Shown: positions 15,706 to 25,508 of the stretch, piece by piece
Position numbering within the stretch: position 1 is the first letter of the stretch
How the letters are laid out: every line of letters begins with the position of its first letter
NCBI RefSeq assembly: GCF_003014735.1
Contig: NZ_PYAX01000008.1
Location: forward strand, 248,001-312,000
Length of the DNA: 64,000 nt
Reading direction: 5' to 3'
Source: Saccharothrix carnea
Lineage (GTDB): Bacteria; Actinomycetota; Actinomycetes; Mycobacteriales; Pseudonocardiaceae
Program-made: the position numbers and the translations under genes
Notes under the pieces: model-generated
Seen by the model: only the letters and a program-made list of their open reading frames with translations
Told to the model about the DNA's origin: nothing
Database searches by the model: none

Positions 15706-18700
15706 GTGATCCTGCTGTTGTCGACCTCCGACACGGACCTGCTGTCCGCCCGCGCGAGTGGCGCCGACTACCGCCTGGCCAACCCCGCCCGCACCACCGT
15801 GGACGACCTGCCTGCGCTGGTGGACGGCGTCGACCTGGTGGTCGTGCGCATCCTCGGCGGTCGCCGGATGTGGGAGGAGGGGCTCGACCGGCTGCTCGCC
15901 TCCGGCCTGCCGGTCGTCGTGCTGGGCGGTGAGCAGAACCCCGACGCGCCGCTGATGGAGCTGTCGACCGTGCCCGGCGGTGTGTGCGCGGAGGCGCACG
16001 CGTACCTGGCGCACGGCGGCGCGGCGAACCTCGCCCAGCTGCACCACTTCCTGTCCGACACGGTGCTGCTCACCGGGCACGGTTTCGCGCCGCCCGAGCC
16101 GACGCCCACGTGGGGCCTGCTGGAACGGCGGGACGAGGCGGAGGGCCCGACCGTCGCGGTGCTGTACTACCGCGCCCACCACGTGGCCGGGAACACGGCG
16201 TTCGTGCACGCCCTGTGCGACGCCATCGTGGCCAAGGGCGGCCGTCCGCTGCCGGTCTACTGCGCCTCGCTGCGCACGGCCGAGCCGGAGCTGCTGGCCG
16301 AACTGGGCAAGGCTGACGCGCTGGTGGTGACCGTGCTCGCGGCCGGCGGCACCCAGCCCGCCGCGGCCTCCGCCGGTGGTGACGACGACGCGTGGGACGT
16401 GGGCGCGCTGGCCGCCCTCGACGTGCCGATCCTGCAGGCCCTGTGCCTGACGAGCAGCCGTGCCTCCTGGGACGACAACGACGACGGTCTGTCCCCTTTG
16501 GACACCGCCACCCAGGTCGCGATCCCGGAGTTCGACGGCCGGATCATCACGGTGCCGTTCTCGTTCAAGGAAATCGACGAGGACGGCCTGACCGTCTACG
16601 TGGCCGACGCCGAACGCGCGGCGCGGGTCGCGGGCATCGCCGTGCGCCACGGCAGGCTGCGCCACATCCCGCCGGCCGAACGGCGGATCGCGGTGATGCT
16701 GTCGGCGTACCCGACCAAGCACTCCCGCATCGGCAACGCGGTCGGCCTGGACACCCCGGCCAGCGTGGTCCGGCTGCTCGCCGCGATGAAGGAGCACGGC
16801 TACGACATCGGTGACGAGCTGCCCGGCGTGGCCGACCTCGACGGCGACGCGCTGATCCACGCCCTCATCGCCGCCGGCGGCCAGGACGCCGACTGGCTCA
16901 CCGAGGAGCAGCTCCAGGGCAACCCCGTGCGGCTGCCCGCGGCCCGGTACCGGCAGTGGTACGCCACCCTGCCCGAGGACACCCGCGAGGAGATGGAACG
17001 GCACTGGGGCCAGGCGCCCGGCGAGCTGTTCGTGGACCGGTCGCGCGACCGGGACGGCGAGATCGTGCTGGCCGCCCTGCGGTCGGGCAACGTCGTGGTC
17101 ATGGTCCAGCCGCCGCGCGGCTTCGGCGAGAACCCGATCGCCATCTACCACGACCCCGACCTGCCGCCGAGCCACCACTACCTGGCCGCCTACCGCTGGC
17201 TGGAGGACGAGTTCGGCGCCGACGCCGTCGTGCACGTCGGCAAGCACGGCAACCTGGAGTGGCTCCCGGGCAAGACGGTCGGCCTGTCGGCCGGCTGCGG
17301 CCCGGACGCGGCGCTGGGCGACCTGCCGCTGATCTACCCGTTCCTGGTCAACGACCCGGGCGAGGGCACCCAGGCGAAGCGGCGGGCGCACGCCACCCTG
17401 GTCGACCACCTCGTGCCGCCGATGGCCAGGGCCGACAGCTACGGCGACATCGCCCGGCTGGAGCAGCTGCTGGACGAGCACGGCAACATCGCCGCGATGG
17501 ACCCGGCCAAGCTGCCCGCGATCCGGGCCCAGATCTGGACCCTGATCCAGGCCGCCAAGCTCGACCACGACCTGGGCCTGGCCGACCGGCCGCACGACGC
17601 GGAGTTCGACGAGCTGATCCTGCACGTCGACGGCTGGCTGTGCGAGGTCAAGGACGTCCAGATCCGCGACGGCCTGCACGTGCTGGGCGCCGCGCCCACC
17701 GGCGGGACCAGGGTCAACCTGGTGCTGTCGATCCTGCAGGCCAAGCAGATGTGGGCCGGCCAGGTCGCCGCGCTGCCCGGCCTGCGCGAGGCGCTGGGCC
17801 TGGCCGAGGGCGGCAACGACCGGGCGGGCACCGACCGCGTCGAGGAACGGGCCCGCGCGCTCGTGCAGGCCATGGAAGACGCCAATTGGGACGTGAACGC
17901 GGCCCGCGCCGTCGCCGACAGCGAGGACGTGGCGCGCGTGCTGGAGTTCGCCGCGCTGGAGGTCGTGCCCCGGCTGGCCCGCACCACCGACGAGCTGACC
18001 AACGTGCTGCACGCGCTGGACGGCGGCTACGTCCCGGCCGGTCCCAGCGGCTCGCCGCTGCGCGGCCTGGTGAACGTGCTGCCGACCGGCCGGAACTTCT
18101 ACTCGGTCGACCCCAAGGCGGTGCCGTCCCGGCTGGCCTGGGAGACCGGCCAGGCGATGGCCGACTCGCTGCTGGAGCGCTACCGCGCGGACACGGGGGA
18201 GTGGCCGCCGTCGGTCGGCCTGTCGGTCTGGGGCACCAGCGCCATGCGCACGGCCGGTGACGACGTCGCCGAGGTGCTGGCCCTGCTCGGCGTCCGACCC
18301 GAATGGGATGACCAGTCCCGCCGGGTGACGGGTCTGCGAGTGATACCGCTCGCCGAGTTGAACCGGCCGCGAATCGACGTCACGGTCCGCATCAGCGGCT
18401 TCTTCCGCGACGCATTCCCGCACGTGGTGGCACTGATCGACGACGCGGTGCGACTGGTGGCGAACCTCGACGAGTCGGCCGCGGACAACTACGTCCGGGC
18501 GCACGCCCAAGCCGATCTCGCGCAGCACAACGACCCGCGCCGCGCCACAATGCGCATCTTCGGCAGCAAACCGGGCGCGTACGGCGCCGGGCTGCTCCCG
18601 TTGATCGACAGCCGGAACTGGCGCGACGACGCCGATCTGGCCGAGGTGTACGCGGTCTGGGGCGGCTACGCGTACGGCCGTGAACTCGACGGGGTCGAAG

Positions 18701-19272
18701 CGCGCCCCGCCATGGAGAGCGCCTACAAGCGCATCGCGGTCGCGGCGAAGAACATCGACACCCGTGAACACGACATCGCCGATTCGGACGATTACTTCCA
18801 ATACCACGGCGGAATGGTCGCCACCGTGCGCGCGCTGACCGGAAAAGCGCCCGCCGCTTATGTCGGCGACAGCACGCGGCCCGATGCGGTGCGGACCAGG
18901 ACGCTGCACGAGGAAACGAACCGGGTGTTCCGCGCCCGCGTGGTCAACCCGCGGTGGTTGGCCGCGATGCGCAAGCACGGTTACAAGGGCGCGTTCGAAC
19001 TCGCCGCGACGGTGGACTACCTGTTCGGCTACGACGCCACCACCGGCGTGGTCGCCGACTGGATGTACGAGCAGCTCGCGGCGAGCTACGTGCTGGACCC
19101 GGTCAACCGGGAGTTCCTGGAGCGGTCCAACCCGTGGGCGCTGCACGGCATCTCCGAACGCCTCCTGGAGGCGGCCGAACGGGGTATGTGGGAGCACCCC
19201 GAGGCCGAGACGCTGGCCGCGCTGCAAAAGGCGTACCTGGAAACCGAGGGTGATCTGGAGGACGGCCGCTGA
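15706..19272 (+). CDS. cobN: cobaltochelatase large subunit CobN
   Basis: 1188 aa from GTG 15706, just after the riboswitch; an apparent extension upstream is riboswitch sequence. The whole length matches the CobN/magnesium-chelatase H family: EFDGRIITVPFSFKEID, AYPTKHSRIGNAVGLDTPAS, VHVGKHGNLEWLPGKTVGLSAGCGPDA, YPFLVNDPGEGTQAKRRAHATLVDHLVPPM, the PTGRNFYSVDPKAVPSRLAWETGQ block and the terminal NPWALHGISERLLEAAERGMWEHP. With CobS and CobT (not in this window) it inserts Co2+ into hydrogenobyrinic acid a,c-diamide using ATP in the cytosol. Length is near the usual 1200-1270. Confidence 0.96.
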   Translation: MILLLSTSDTDLLSARASGADYRLANPARTTVDDLPALVDGVDLVVVRILGGRRMWEEGLDRLLASGLPVVVLGGEQNPDAPLMELSTVPGGVCAEAHAYLAHGGAANLAQLHHFLSDTVLLTGHGFAPPEPTPTWGLLERRDEAEGPTVAVLYYRAHHVAGNTAFVHALCDAIVAKGGRPLPVYCASLRTAEPELLAELGKADALVVTVLAAGGTQPAAASAGGDDDAWDVGALAALDVPILQALCLTSSRASWDDNDDGLSPLDTATQVAIPEFDGRIITVPFSFKEIDEDGLTVYVADAERAARVAGIAVRHGRLRHIPPAERRIAVMLSAYPTKHSRIGNAVGLDTPASVVRLLAAMKEHGYDIGDELPGVADLDGDALIHALIAAGGQDADWLTEEQLQGNPVRLPAARYRQWYATLPEDTREEMERHWGQAPGELFVDRSRDRDGEIVLAALRSGNVVVMVQPPRGFGENPIAIYHDPDLPPSHHYLAAYRWLEDEFGADAVVHVGKHGNLEWLPGKTVGLSAGCGPDAALGDLPLIYPFLVNDPGEGTQAKRRAHATLVDHLVPPMARADSYGDIARLEQLLDEHGNIAAMDPAKLPAIRAQIWTLIQAAKLDHDLGLADRPHDAEFDELILHVDGWLCEVKDVQIRDGLHVLGAAPTGGTRVNLVLSILQAKQMWAGQVAALPGLREALGLAEGGNDRAGTDRVEERARALVQAMEDANWDVNAARAVADSEDVARVLEFAALEVVPRLARTTDELTNVLHALDGGYVPAGPSGSPLRGLVNVLPTGRNFYSVDPKAVPSRLAWETGQAMADSLLERYRADTGEWPPSVGLSVWGTSAMRTAGDDVAEVLALLGVRPEWDDQSRRVTGLRVIPLAELNRPRIDVTVRISGFFRDAFPHVVALIDDAVRLVANLDESAADNYVRAHAQADLAQHNDPRRATMRIFGSKPGAYGAGLLPLIDSRNWRDDADLAEVYAVWGGYAYGRELDGVEARPAMESAYKRIAVAAKNIDTREHDIADSDDYFQYHGGMVATVRALTGKAPAAYVGDSTRPDAVRTRTLHEETNRVFRARVVNPRWLAAMRKHGYKGAFELAATVDYLFGYDATTGVVADWMYEQLAASYVLDPVNREFLERSNPWALHGISERLLEAAERGMWEHPEAETLAALQKAYLETEGDLEDGR

Positions 19273-19389
19273 TCCGCCGCGGCACGCCTTCGTGATTGAT
19301 TGACGTCTTCGGAACGCGTCGATAACACGGTGATAATGAGGGGTGCCCCTATATTCGCGCGCCTCGTGCGCGTGCCGCGGCGCACCAGT

Positions 19390-19480
19390 GGACCATTGGT
19401 CCTGAATGGACGTCCCGCCGTGCTCCGGCGGGCCGTCCGGAGGTGACTCGGCCGGCCGGTGTCGACCCCCGGCCGGCCGA
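19390..19480. terminator. three hairpins downstream of cobN
   Basis: The palindrome GGACCATTGGTCC (19390-19402) is followed by an interrupted 12-bp stem with 5-nt loop (19408-19438) and a perfect 12-bp stem, TCGGCCGGCCGG with its complement (19448-19480, 9-nt loop). They stand 118-208 bp after the cobN stop in a 568-bp gene-free stretch and plausibly end its transcript. No U-tract is seen. The rest of 19273-19752 shows nothing I recognise. Confidence 0.5.
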
Positions 19481-19752
19481 CTCGCGCTACCCGACCGGAC
19501 CACTCCGCGGGTCACCGACCGCGACTCGCGGTGGGGTGGTGCCCGACGCGTGCACACTTCCGGTGCACACTGGTGGCGGGTGAGTGGGTTCGCGACTCGT
19601 GAATCTTTTCCGGGCCGTTCGGCGCGGAGATGAACCGAGCGTGTCCGACCGGTCTACGAACAGTGCCTGAACGGACCACTGGACGCACGGCTACCAGAAT
19701 CGGTCCAGCAGGGCAAACGTCGCAACGTCGGTAACAGCGCGGACACGGGAGC

Positions 19753-19808
19753 TTGACACAACTCCGTGGCGCGAACCACACTCCCCCAAAACCTGGGAGC
19801 GCTCCCAG
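19753..19808 (+). promoter_or_regulatory. cebE promoter region with CebR operator
   Basis: A TTGACA -35-like hexamer at 19753-19758 is followed downstream by the perfect 16-bp palindrome CTGGGAGCGCTCCCAG (19793-19808). Its 14-bp core TGGGAGCGCTCCCA is identical to the CebR box known from Streptomyces. The site is 32 bp before the cebE start, where a bound LacI-family repressor would block transcription. Cellobiose or cellotriose is the known inducer that releases CebR. Confidence 0.93.
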
Positions 19809-19840
19809 AACGTTCACCGCCGATCAACTGAGGAGTTCTC

Positions 19841-21127
19841 GTGCGCTACCGTCGAGCAGGCTTGGCCAAAGTCCTGGCCTGCACCGCAGTGCTTGCCGCA
19901 GTCGCCACGGCCTGTGGCTCGGGAGGGTCCGGCACGTCGCCTGATGGCAAGGTCGAGCTGACCATCGCGACCTTCAACGAGTTCGGCTACGAAGAGCTCC
20001 TCAAGGAGTACGAGGCCGCGAACCCGAACGTCAAGGTCACGCAGCGCAAGACCGGCCAGGCCGCGCCGCACCACCAGAACCTGTTCACCAAGCTGGGCGC
20101 CGGCTCCGGCCTCGCCGACGTCGAGGCCGTCGAAGAGGGCTTCCTGAGCCAGGTCATGGCCAAGTCGGGCCAGTTCGAGAACCTCAAGGAGATCGGCCCG
20201 AAGGACGTCCGCGAGGACCGCTGGCTGCAGTGGAAGGTCGACGCGGTCACCACCAAGGACGACAAGCTCATCGGCTACGGCACCGACATCGGCCCGCTGG
20301 CCATGTGCTACCGCAAGGACATGCTGGAGGCCGCCGGCCTGCCGTCCGACGCCGAGGGCGTCAAGGCCCTGTTCGCCACCTGGGACTCGTACTTCCAGGC
20401 CGGTGACACCTACGTGCAGAAGACCGGCAAGCCGTGGTTCGACTCGGCCGCCCAGATCTTCAACCCGATGCACAACCAGGAAGACACCGGCTACTTCGAC
20501 CGCGACGACAAGCTCGTGATCGAGACCAACGGTGACAAGAAGATCTTCGACCAGGTCACCGGCGCGGTCGCGCGCGGCCAGTCGGCCAAGCTCTCCGCGT
20601 GGAGCCCGGAGTGGCAGAAGGGCTTCAAGGAGTCCGCGTTCGCCACGAAGACCTGCCCGTCCTGGATGCTGGGTGTCATCGAGGGCAACGCCGGTCCCGA
20701 GCACAAGGGCAAGTGGGCCGTCACCGCGGCGTTCCCCGGCGGCGGCGGCAACTGGGGCGGCTCGTTCCTGACCGTCCCGAAGCAGGGCAAGAACAAGGCC
20801 GAGGCCGCCAAGCTGGCCGCGTGGCTGACCGCGCCCGAGCAGCAGATCAAGGCGTTCAAGGCCAAGGGCACCTTCCCGAGTCAGACCGAGGCCCTGATCT
20901 CGCCCGAGCTGCTGAACCAGACCAGCGAGTACTTCGGCGGCGAGAAGGTCGGCATGCTGTTCTCCGAGCAGGCCAACAAGGTCGCGGCGGCCCAGTACAA
21001 GGGCCCGAAGGACGGCGAGATCCAGGACAACGTCGTGTCCCCGGCGCTGACCTCGGTCGAGCAGGGCACCTCCCCTGAGGAGGCCTGGAAGCAGGTCATC
21101 GAGGGAGCCAAGAAGGCTGCCAAGTAA
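19841..21127 (+). CDS. cebE: cellobiose/cello-oligosaccharide binding lipoprotein
   Basis: 428 aa from GTG 19841 with GAGGAG 8 nt upstream. Residues 1-24 form a signal peptide ending in the lipobox VATAC, then a Gly/Ser-rich tether. The remainder is a family-1 extracellular solute-binding protein (ELTIATFNEFGYEELLKEYEAANPNVKVTQRKTG; GGGGNWGGSFLTVPKQGKNKAEAAKLAAWLTAPEQQIKAF). Its place at the head of an operon with two sugar permeases, a GH1 beta-glucosidase and a LacI repressor, behind a perfect CebR operator, identifies it as CebE. The ATPase is missing here; in Streptomyces MsiK encoded elsewhere serves this importer. Confidence 0.93.
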   Translation: MRYRRAGLAKVLACTAVLAAVATACGSGGSGTSPDGKVELTIATFNEFGYEELLKEYEAANPNVKVTQRKTGQAAPHHQNLFTKLGAGSGLADVEAVEEGFLSQVMAKSGQFENLKEIGPKDVREDRWLQWKVDAVTTKDDKLIGYGTDIGPLAMCYRKDMLEAAGLPSDAEGVKALFATWDSYFQAGDTYVQKTGKPWFDSAAQIFNPMHNQEDTGYFDRDDKLVIETNGDKKIFDQVTGAVARGQSAKLSAWSPEWQKGFKESAFATKTCPSWMLGVIEGNAGPEHKGKWAVTAAFPGGGGNWGGSFLTVPKQGKNKAEAAKLAAWLTAPEQQIKAFKAKGTFPSQTEALISPELLNQTSEYFGGEKVGMLFSEQANKVAAAQYKGPKDGEIQDNVVSPALTSVEQGTSPEEAWKQVIEGAKKAAK

Positions 21128-22131
21128 TGACGACCGAGCTTTCGGTCGCGCGCGGGCGGGGCGCCGAGCCCCGCCCGCCGCGGCGCGACGACAACGATGA
21201 CATCGGTCCGGGGAAGCTGAGCCTGCGCTACCGGCTCAACCGCCTGGACGTGAAGGTCTCGCCCTACCTGTACATCGCCCCGTTCTTCGTGCTGTTCGCG
21301 GTGGTGGGCCTGTTCCCGCTGCTCTACACCGCCTACATCTCCCTGTTCGAGTGGGAGCTGGGCGCGGACGAACAGCCGTTCATCGGCATCGAGAACTACA
21401 CCGCGCTGTTGGCCGACTCGCAGTTCTGGAACGCGATGGTCAACACGTTCAGCATCTTCGCGATCTCGACGTTCCCGCAGGTCGTCATCGCGGTGCTGCT
21501 GGCCGCGCTGCTCAACACCGCCCTGCGCGGACGGACCGGCTGGCGGATGGGCGTGCTGCTGCCCTACGTGGCCAGCCTCGTCGCCCTGACCATCATCTTC
21601 GGCGACCTGTTCGGCGTGCAGTACGGCACCATCAACAACGTCATCGAGTTCTTCGGCTTCGACCGGATCGACTGGCAGGCCGAGCGCTGGTGGAGCCACG
21701 TCGCCATCGCCACCATGGTCAACTGGCGCTGGACGGGCTACAACGCCCTGATCGTGCTGGCCGCCATGCAGGCCATCCCGCGCGACGTGTACGAGGCCGC
21801 CTGGGTCGACGGCGCGAGCAAGGTGCGCCAGTTCCTCAGCATCACGCTGCCGATGCTGCGGCCCACGCTGATCTTCGTGATCGTCACGTCGACCATCGGC
21901 GGCCTGCAGATCTTCACCGAGCCGTTGCTGTTCTCGCCCTCGGCGGGTGCCAACGGCGGCGCGACCAACCAGTACCAGACGGTCGTGCTCTACATGTACC
22001 AAGCAGGCTTCCAGAGCCAGGACCTCGGCTACGCCTCGGCGATGGCCTGGGTCCTGTTCATCGTCATCATCGCGATCGCGGGGATCAACTTCCTGCTCAC
22101 CCGCAGGCTCGCGTCCAGTGGGGAGGCGTGA
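21127..22131 (+). CDS. cebF: cellobiose ABC transporter permease CebF
   Basis: 334 aa; the ATG at 21127 overlaps the cebE TAA by one base. After a charged N-terminus (about 55 aa) come six membrane helices of the MalF/UgpA type, with the ATPase-contact loop AAMQAIPRDVYEAAWVDGASKVRQFLSITLPMLRPT at about 215-250. It forms the membrane channel with CebG. The last base of its stop overlaps the cebG start, so the three importer genes are translationally linked. Confidence 0.94.
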   Translation: MTTELSVARGRGAEPRPPRRDDNDDIGPGKLSLRYRLNRLDVKVSPYLYIAPFFVLFAVVGLFPLLYTAYISLFEWELGADEQPFIGIENYTALLADSQFWNAMVNTFSIFAISTFPQVVIAVLLAALLNTALRGRTGWRMGVLLPYVASLVALTIIFGDLFGVQYGTINNVIEFFGFDRIDWQAERWWSHVAIATMVNWRWTGYNALIVLAAMQAIPRDVYEAAWVDGASKVRQFLSITLPMLRPTLIFVIVTSTIGGLQIFTEPLLFSPSAGANGGATNQYQTVVLYMYQAGFQSQDLGYASAMAWVLFIVIIAIAGINFLLTRRLASSGEA

Positions 22132-23030
22132 TGGCCACCATCACCGATCGCCCGGCGCCGACCGCCACCGGGAACGGGCCCGCCAAGCGGAAGCGTTCGA
22201 AGGCGGTGTCGCTGTCCGAGCGGCGCCCGGGCTTCACCGTCTACGGGATCCTGATCGCGTTCATCCTCGGGTCGGCGTTCCCGTTCTACTGGTCGTTCCT
22301 CGTGGCCAGCCACGACGACGCCACGTTCACCGCCGACGCGCCCCTGCTGCCCGGCGGCCGGTTCTTCGTCAACGCGGGACGCGTGCTCGACACGATCCCG
22401 TTCTGGAAGGCGCTGGGCAACAGCGTCATCGTCTCCGGCACCGTCACGATCTCCGTGGTGGTGCTCTCGACGTTGGCCGGGTTCGCGTTCGCCAAGCTGA
22501 GGTTCAAGGGCCGCGGCCCGCTGATGGTGTTCGTGGTCGCCACGCTCGCCGTGCCCACCCAGCTCGGCATCATCCCGCTGTACATGGTGATGGCCGAGTA
22601 CGGCTGGTCCGGCACCCTCGGCGCGGTCATCGTCCCCAACCTGGTGACCGCGTTCGGCGTGTTCTGGATGCGCCAGTACATCGCCGACGCCGTGCCCGAC
22701 GAGCTGATCGAGGCGGCCCGCATGGACGGGTGCAGCATGATCCGCACGTTCTGGCACGTGTGCCTGCCCGCGGTGCGCCCGGCCGCCGCCATGCTGGGCA
22801 TCTTCACGTTCATGATGTCGTGGAACGACTTCCTCTGGCCGCTGATCGTGCTCAACGCGGACAACCCGACGATGCAGGTCGCCCTGGAGAAGTTGCAGAG
22901 CGGCTACTACGTCGACAAAACGCTCGTGCTCGCCGGGACCACGATGGCCACGGTCCCGATTCTGATCGTCTTCCTCGTACTCGGTCGGCAGATCGTCGCC
23001 GGGATCATGCAGGGTGCTGTGAAGGGGTAG
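22131..23030 (+). CDS. cebG: cellobiose ABC transporter permease CebG
   Basis: 299 aa from ATG 22131. A basic N-terminus (GNGPAKRKRSKAVSLSERRPG) is followed by six membrane helices of the MalG/UgpE type; the EAA loop is MRQYIADAVPDELIEAARMDGCSMIRTFWHVCLPAVRPA. It pairs with CebF. In-frame sequence further upstream is cebF read in another frame. The bglC start follows 2 nt after its stop, behind an AGGGG ribosome site inside the cebG end. Confidence 0.94.
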   Translation: MATITDRPAPTATGNGPAKRKRSKAVSLSERRPGFTVYGILIAFILGSAFPFYWSFLVASHDDATFTADAPLLPGGRFFVNAGRVLDTIPFWKALGNSVIVSGTVTISVVVLSTLAGFAFAKLRFKGRGPLMVFVVATLAVPTQLGIIPLYMVMAEYGWSGTLGAVIVPNLVTAFGVFWMRQYIADAVPDELIEAARMDGCSMIRTFWHVCLPAVRPAAAMLGIFTFMMSWNDFLWPLIVLNADNPTMQVALEKLQSGYYVDKTLVLAGTTMATVPILIVFLVLGRQIVAGIMQGAVKG

Positions 23031-23032
23031 CT

Positions 23033-24454
23033 GTGGAGTCGATTTCCTTTCCCGAGGGATTCGTGTGGGGCGCCGCGACAGCGGCGTTCCAGATCGAAGG
23101 CGCGACCACCGCGGACGGTCGCACCGCGTCCATCTGGGACACGTTCTGCCAGATCCCCGGCGCGGTGGTGGGCGGTGACACGGGTGATCCCGCGGCCGAC
23201 CACTACTACCGCGTCGACGAAGACGTCCAGCTGATGGTCGACCTCGGGTTGCACGCCTACCGGTTCTCCACCGCGTGGCCCCGCATCCGCCCGGACGCCG
23301 GTCCGGTGAACCAGCCCGGCCTGGACTTCTACTCCCGGCTGGTCGACAAGCTGCTCGAGAACAACATCACCCCGTGGCTGACGCTGTACCACTGGGACCT
23401 CCCGCAGACCCTCGAGGACGAGGGCGGCTGGGCCAACCGGGACACCGCGTACCGCTTCGCGGAGTACGCCGAGTCGGTCGTCGGCGCGCTGGGCGACCGG
23501 GTGGACAACTGGACCACGCTCAACGAGCCGTGGTGCTCGTCGCTGCTCAGCTACGCGGCGGGCGTGCACGCGCCCGGCCGCCAGGAGCCGGAGGCCGCCG
23601 TCGCGGCCGTGCACCACCTGCTGCTGGCACACGGCCTGGCCACCTCGGCGATCCGCGAGCAGGCGCCGAACGCCAAGGTCGGCATCACGCTGAACATGTA
23701 CCCGATCATCCCGGCGGACCCGGACGACCCGGCCGACCTCGACGCCGCGCGCCGGCTCGACGGCCTGCAGAACCGGATCTTCCTGGACCCGCTGTTCAAG
23801 GGCGAGTACCCGGCGGACATCGTGGAGGACCTGGAGCCGTACGGCTTCTCCAAGCACATCCGCGAGAACGACCTGGAGATCATCTCCGCGCCGTTGGACC
23901 AGTTGGGCGTCAACTACTACGCCGAGCACTTCGTCAGCGGCACCCCAGAACCCGAATCGGAGCCGGAGGAGGCGGTCCAGACCAACGGCCGTCGCCCGAC
24001 CGGGTCACCGTGGGTCGGCGCGGAGCACGTCTCGTTCCCCAGCCGCGGCCTGCCCCGCACCGCCATGGACTGGGAGGTGCAGCCGGACGGCCTGTTCAAG
24101 GTGCTCCTGCGGGTGCACCAGGACTACCCGAGCATCCCGCTGTACGTCACGGAGAACGGCGCGGCCTACGTCGACTCCATCAGCGATGATGGATCGATCA
24201 ACGACCCCGAGCGCCTCGGTTACATCGAGTCGCACCTCAGGGCGGCGCATGCGGCCATCGAGGCGGGTGTCGACCTGCGCGGTTACTTCGCGTGGTCGCT
24301 CATGGACAACTTCGAATGGGCCGAGGGCTACGCCAAGCGGTTCGGGATCGTGCATGTCGACTACGAGACCCAGGTGCGGACGCCTAAGATGAGTGCCATG
24401 TGGTACTCGCAGGTTGCCCGTGGCAACGCTCTCGCGGCGACGGTCGCTCCGTGA
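23033..24454 (+). CDS. bglC: GH1 beta-glucosidase (intracellular)
   Basis: 473 aa from GTG 23033. It opens with the GH1 N-terminal signature FPEGFVWGAATAAFQIEGA and carries the acid/base glutamate in NWTTLNEPWCS and the nucleophile glutamate in PLYVTENGAA, plus YFAWSLMDNFEWAEGYAKRFG near the end. No signal peptide, so it cleaves imported cellobiose and cellotriose to glucose in the cytosol. It lies in the cebEFG operon, as in Streptomyces, and its stop overlaps the cebR start by 4 nt. Confidence 0.95.
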   Translation: MESISFPEGFVWGAATAAFQIEGATTADGRTASIWDTFCQIPGAVVGGDTGDPAADHYYRVDEDVQLMVDLGLHAYRFSTAWPRIRPDAGPVNQPGLDFYSRLVDKLLENNITPWLTLYHWDLPQTLEDEGGWANRDTAYRFAEYAESVVGALGDRVDNWTTLNEPWCSSLLSYAAGVHAPGRQEPEAAVAAVHHLLLAHGLATSAIREQAPNAKVGITLNMYPIIPADPDDPADLDAARRLDGLQNRIFLDPLFKGEYPADIVEDLEPYGFSKHIRENDLEIISAPLDQLGVNYYAEHFVSGTPEPESEPEEAVQTNGRRPTGSPWVGAEHVSFPSRGLPRTAMDWEVQPDGLFKVLLRVHQDYPSIPLYVTENGAAYVDSISDDGSINDPERLGYIESHLRAAHAAIEAGVDLRGYFAWSLMDNFEWAEGYAKRFGIVHVDYETQVRTPKMSAMWYSQVARGNALAATVAP

Positions 24455-25482
24455 CAGATGCCGTTGACCCACCCAAGGCGCGACGACCCAACACCCGGCT
24501 GGAGGAGGTCGCTCGCGCAGCCGGGGTGTCCAAGTCGACCGTCTCCCGGGTGATCAACGGCGAGCCGTACGTCAGTTCCCGGGCGCGGGAGGCCGTGCAC
24601 CTGGCCATCGGCAAGCTCGGGTACAGCCCCAACCAGGCGGCCCGGACGCTCGCGGGCAGCCGGGCCAACTGCATCGCCCTGGTCGTCTCCGAGCAGGGCA
24701 GCCGGGTGCTGGCCGACCCGTTCTTCGCCGGCGTGCTCCGCGGTGTGCACGCCGAACTCGCGGGCAAGCGGGTCCAGCTCGTCCTCATGATGAGCAAGGA
24801 GGGCGACGAGCAGGACCTGGTCAACTACCTCTGCGGCGGCCACGTGGACGGCGTGCTGGTGATCAGCCTGCACGGTCAGGACCCGCTGCCCCGCACGCTC
24901 GCCGACGCGGGCCTGCCGACCGTCGTGGGCGGCAGGCCGCTCGGCGCCGGCGGCGTGCCCTATGTGGACTCGGACAACTTCAACGGCGCCATGGAGGCGG
25001 CCCGCTACCTGGTCTCGCGGGGCCGCAAGCGGATCGCCACCATCGCCGGCCCCCGGGACATGGCGGTCGGCATGGACCGGTTGTCCGGGTGGAAGCGCGG
25101 GCTGAGCCAGGCCCGGCTCGACACCGATCTCGTCGCGTACGGCGACTTCACCCCGGAGAGCGGCGCGGCCGCCATGGCCGACCTGCTCAAGCGGGCGCCG
25201 GACCTGGACGCGGTGTTCGTCGGCGCGGACATCATGGCGCTGGGCGCGTTGCAGACCCTGCACGTGCACGGCAAGCGGGTGCCCGACGACGTGGCCGTGG
25301 TCGGGTTCGACGACCTGATGATCGCCTCCACCGCGGTGCCGCCGCTGACCACGATCCGGCAGGACGTGGAGCAGTTGGGGCGCACCATGACGTGGCGGCT
25401 CATGGCGGAGCTGGCGGGCGAGGAGAACCTGCCGCCGTTCCTGCTCCTGCCGACGGCGATGGTCACCCGTTCGAGCGCGTGA
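24451..25482 (+). CDS. cebR: LacI-family cellobiose repressor CebR
   Basis: 343 aa from GTG 24451. The LacI helix-turn-helix RLEEVARAAGVSKSTVSRVINGEPYVSSRAREAVHLAIGKLGYSPNQAARTLA lies at about 13-62, with the hinge helix next, followed by the periplasmic-binding-like sensor domain (VPYVDSDNFNGAMEAARYLVSRGRKRIATIAGP; VPDDVAVVGFDDLMIASTAVPPLTTIRQ). It is translated together with bglC. Its target boxes are seen upstream of cebE and upstream of the GH74 gene, so it should control both uptake and extracellular hydrolysis and also its own operon. Confidence 0.94.
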   Translation: MTDAVDPPKARRPNTRLEEVARAAGVSKSTVSRVINGEPYVSSRAREAVHLAIGKLGYSPNQAARTLAGSRANCIALVVSEQGSRVLADPFFAGVLRGVHAELAGKRVQLVLMMSKEGDEQDLVNYLCGGHVDGVLVISLHGQDPLPRTLADAGLPTVVGGRPLGAGGVPYVDSDNFNGAMEAARYLVSRGRKRIATIAGPRDMAVGMDRLSGWKRGLSQARLDTDLVAYGDFTPESGAAAMADLLKRAPDLDAVFVGADIMALGALQTLHVHGKRVPDDVAVVGFDDLMIASTAVPPLTTIRQDVEQLGRTMTWRLMAELAGEENLPPFLLLPTAMVTRSSA

Positions 25483-25508
25483 GTCGCTCTCGAAAGACAA
25501 AGCAAGAA

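Noticed and set aside
15541-19557. A 1338-codon open frame on the minus strand opposite cobN
   Set aside because: It is a high-GC shadow of cobN; its Arg/Gly/His/Gln-rich composition matches no family and it runs through the cobalamin riboswitch.
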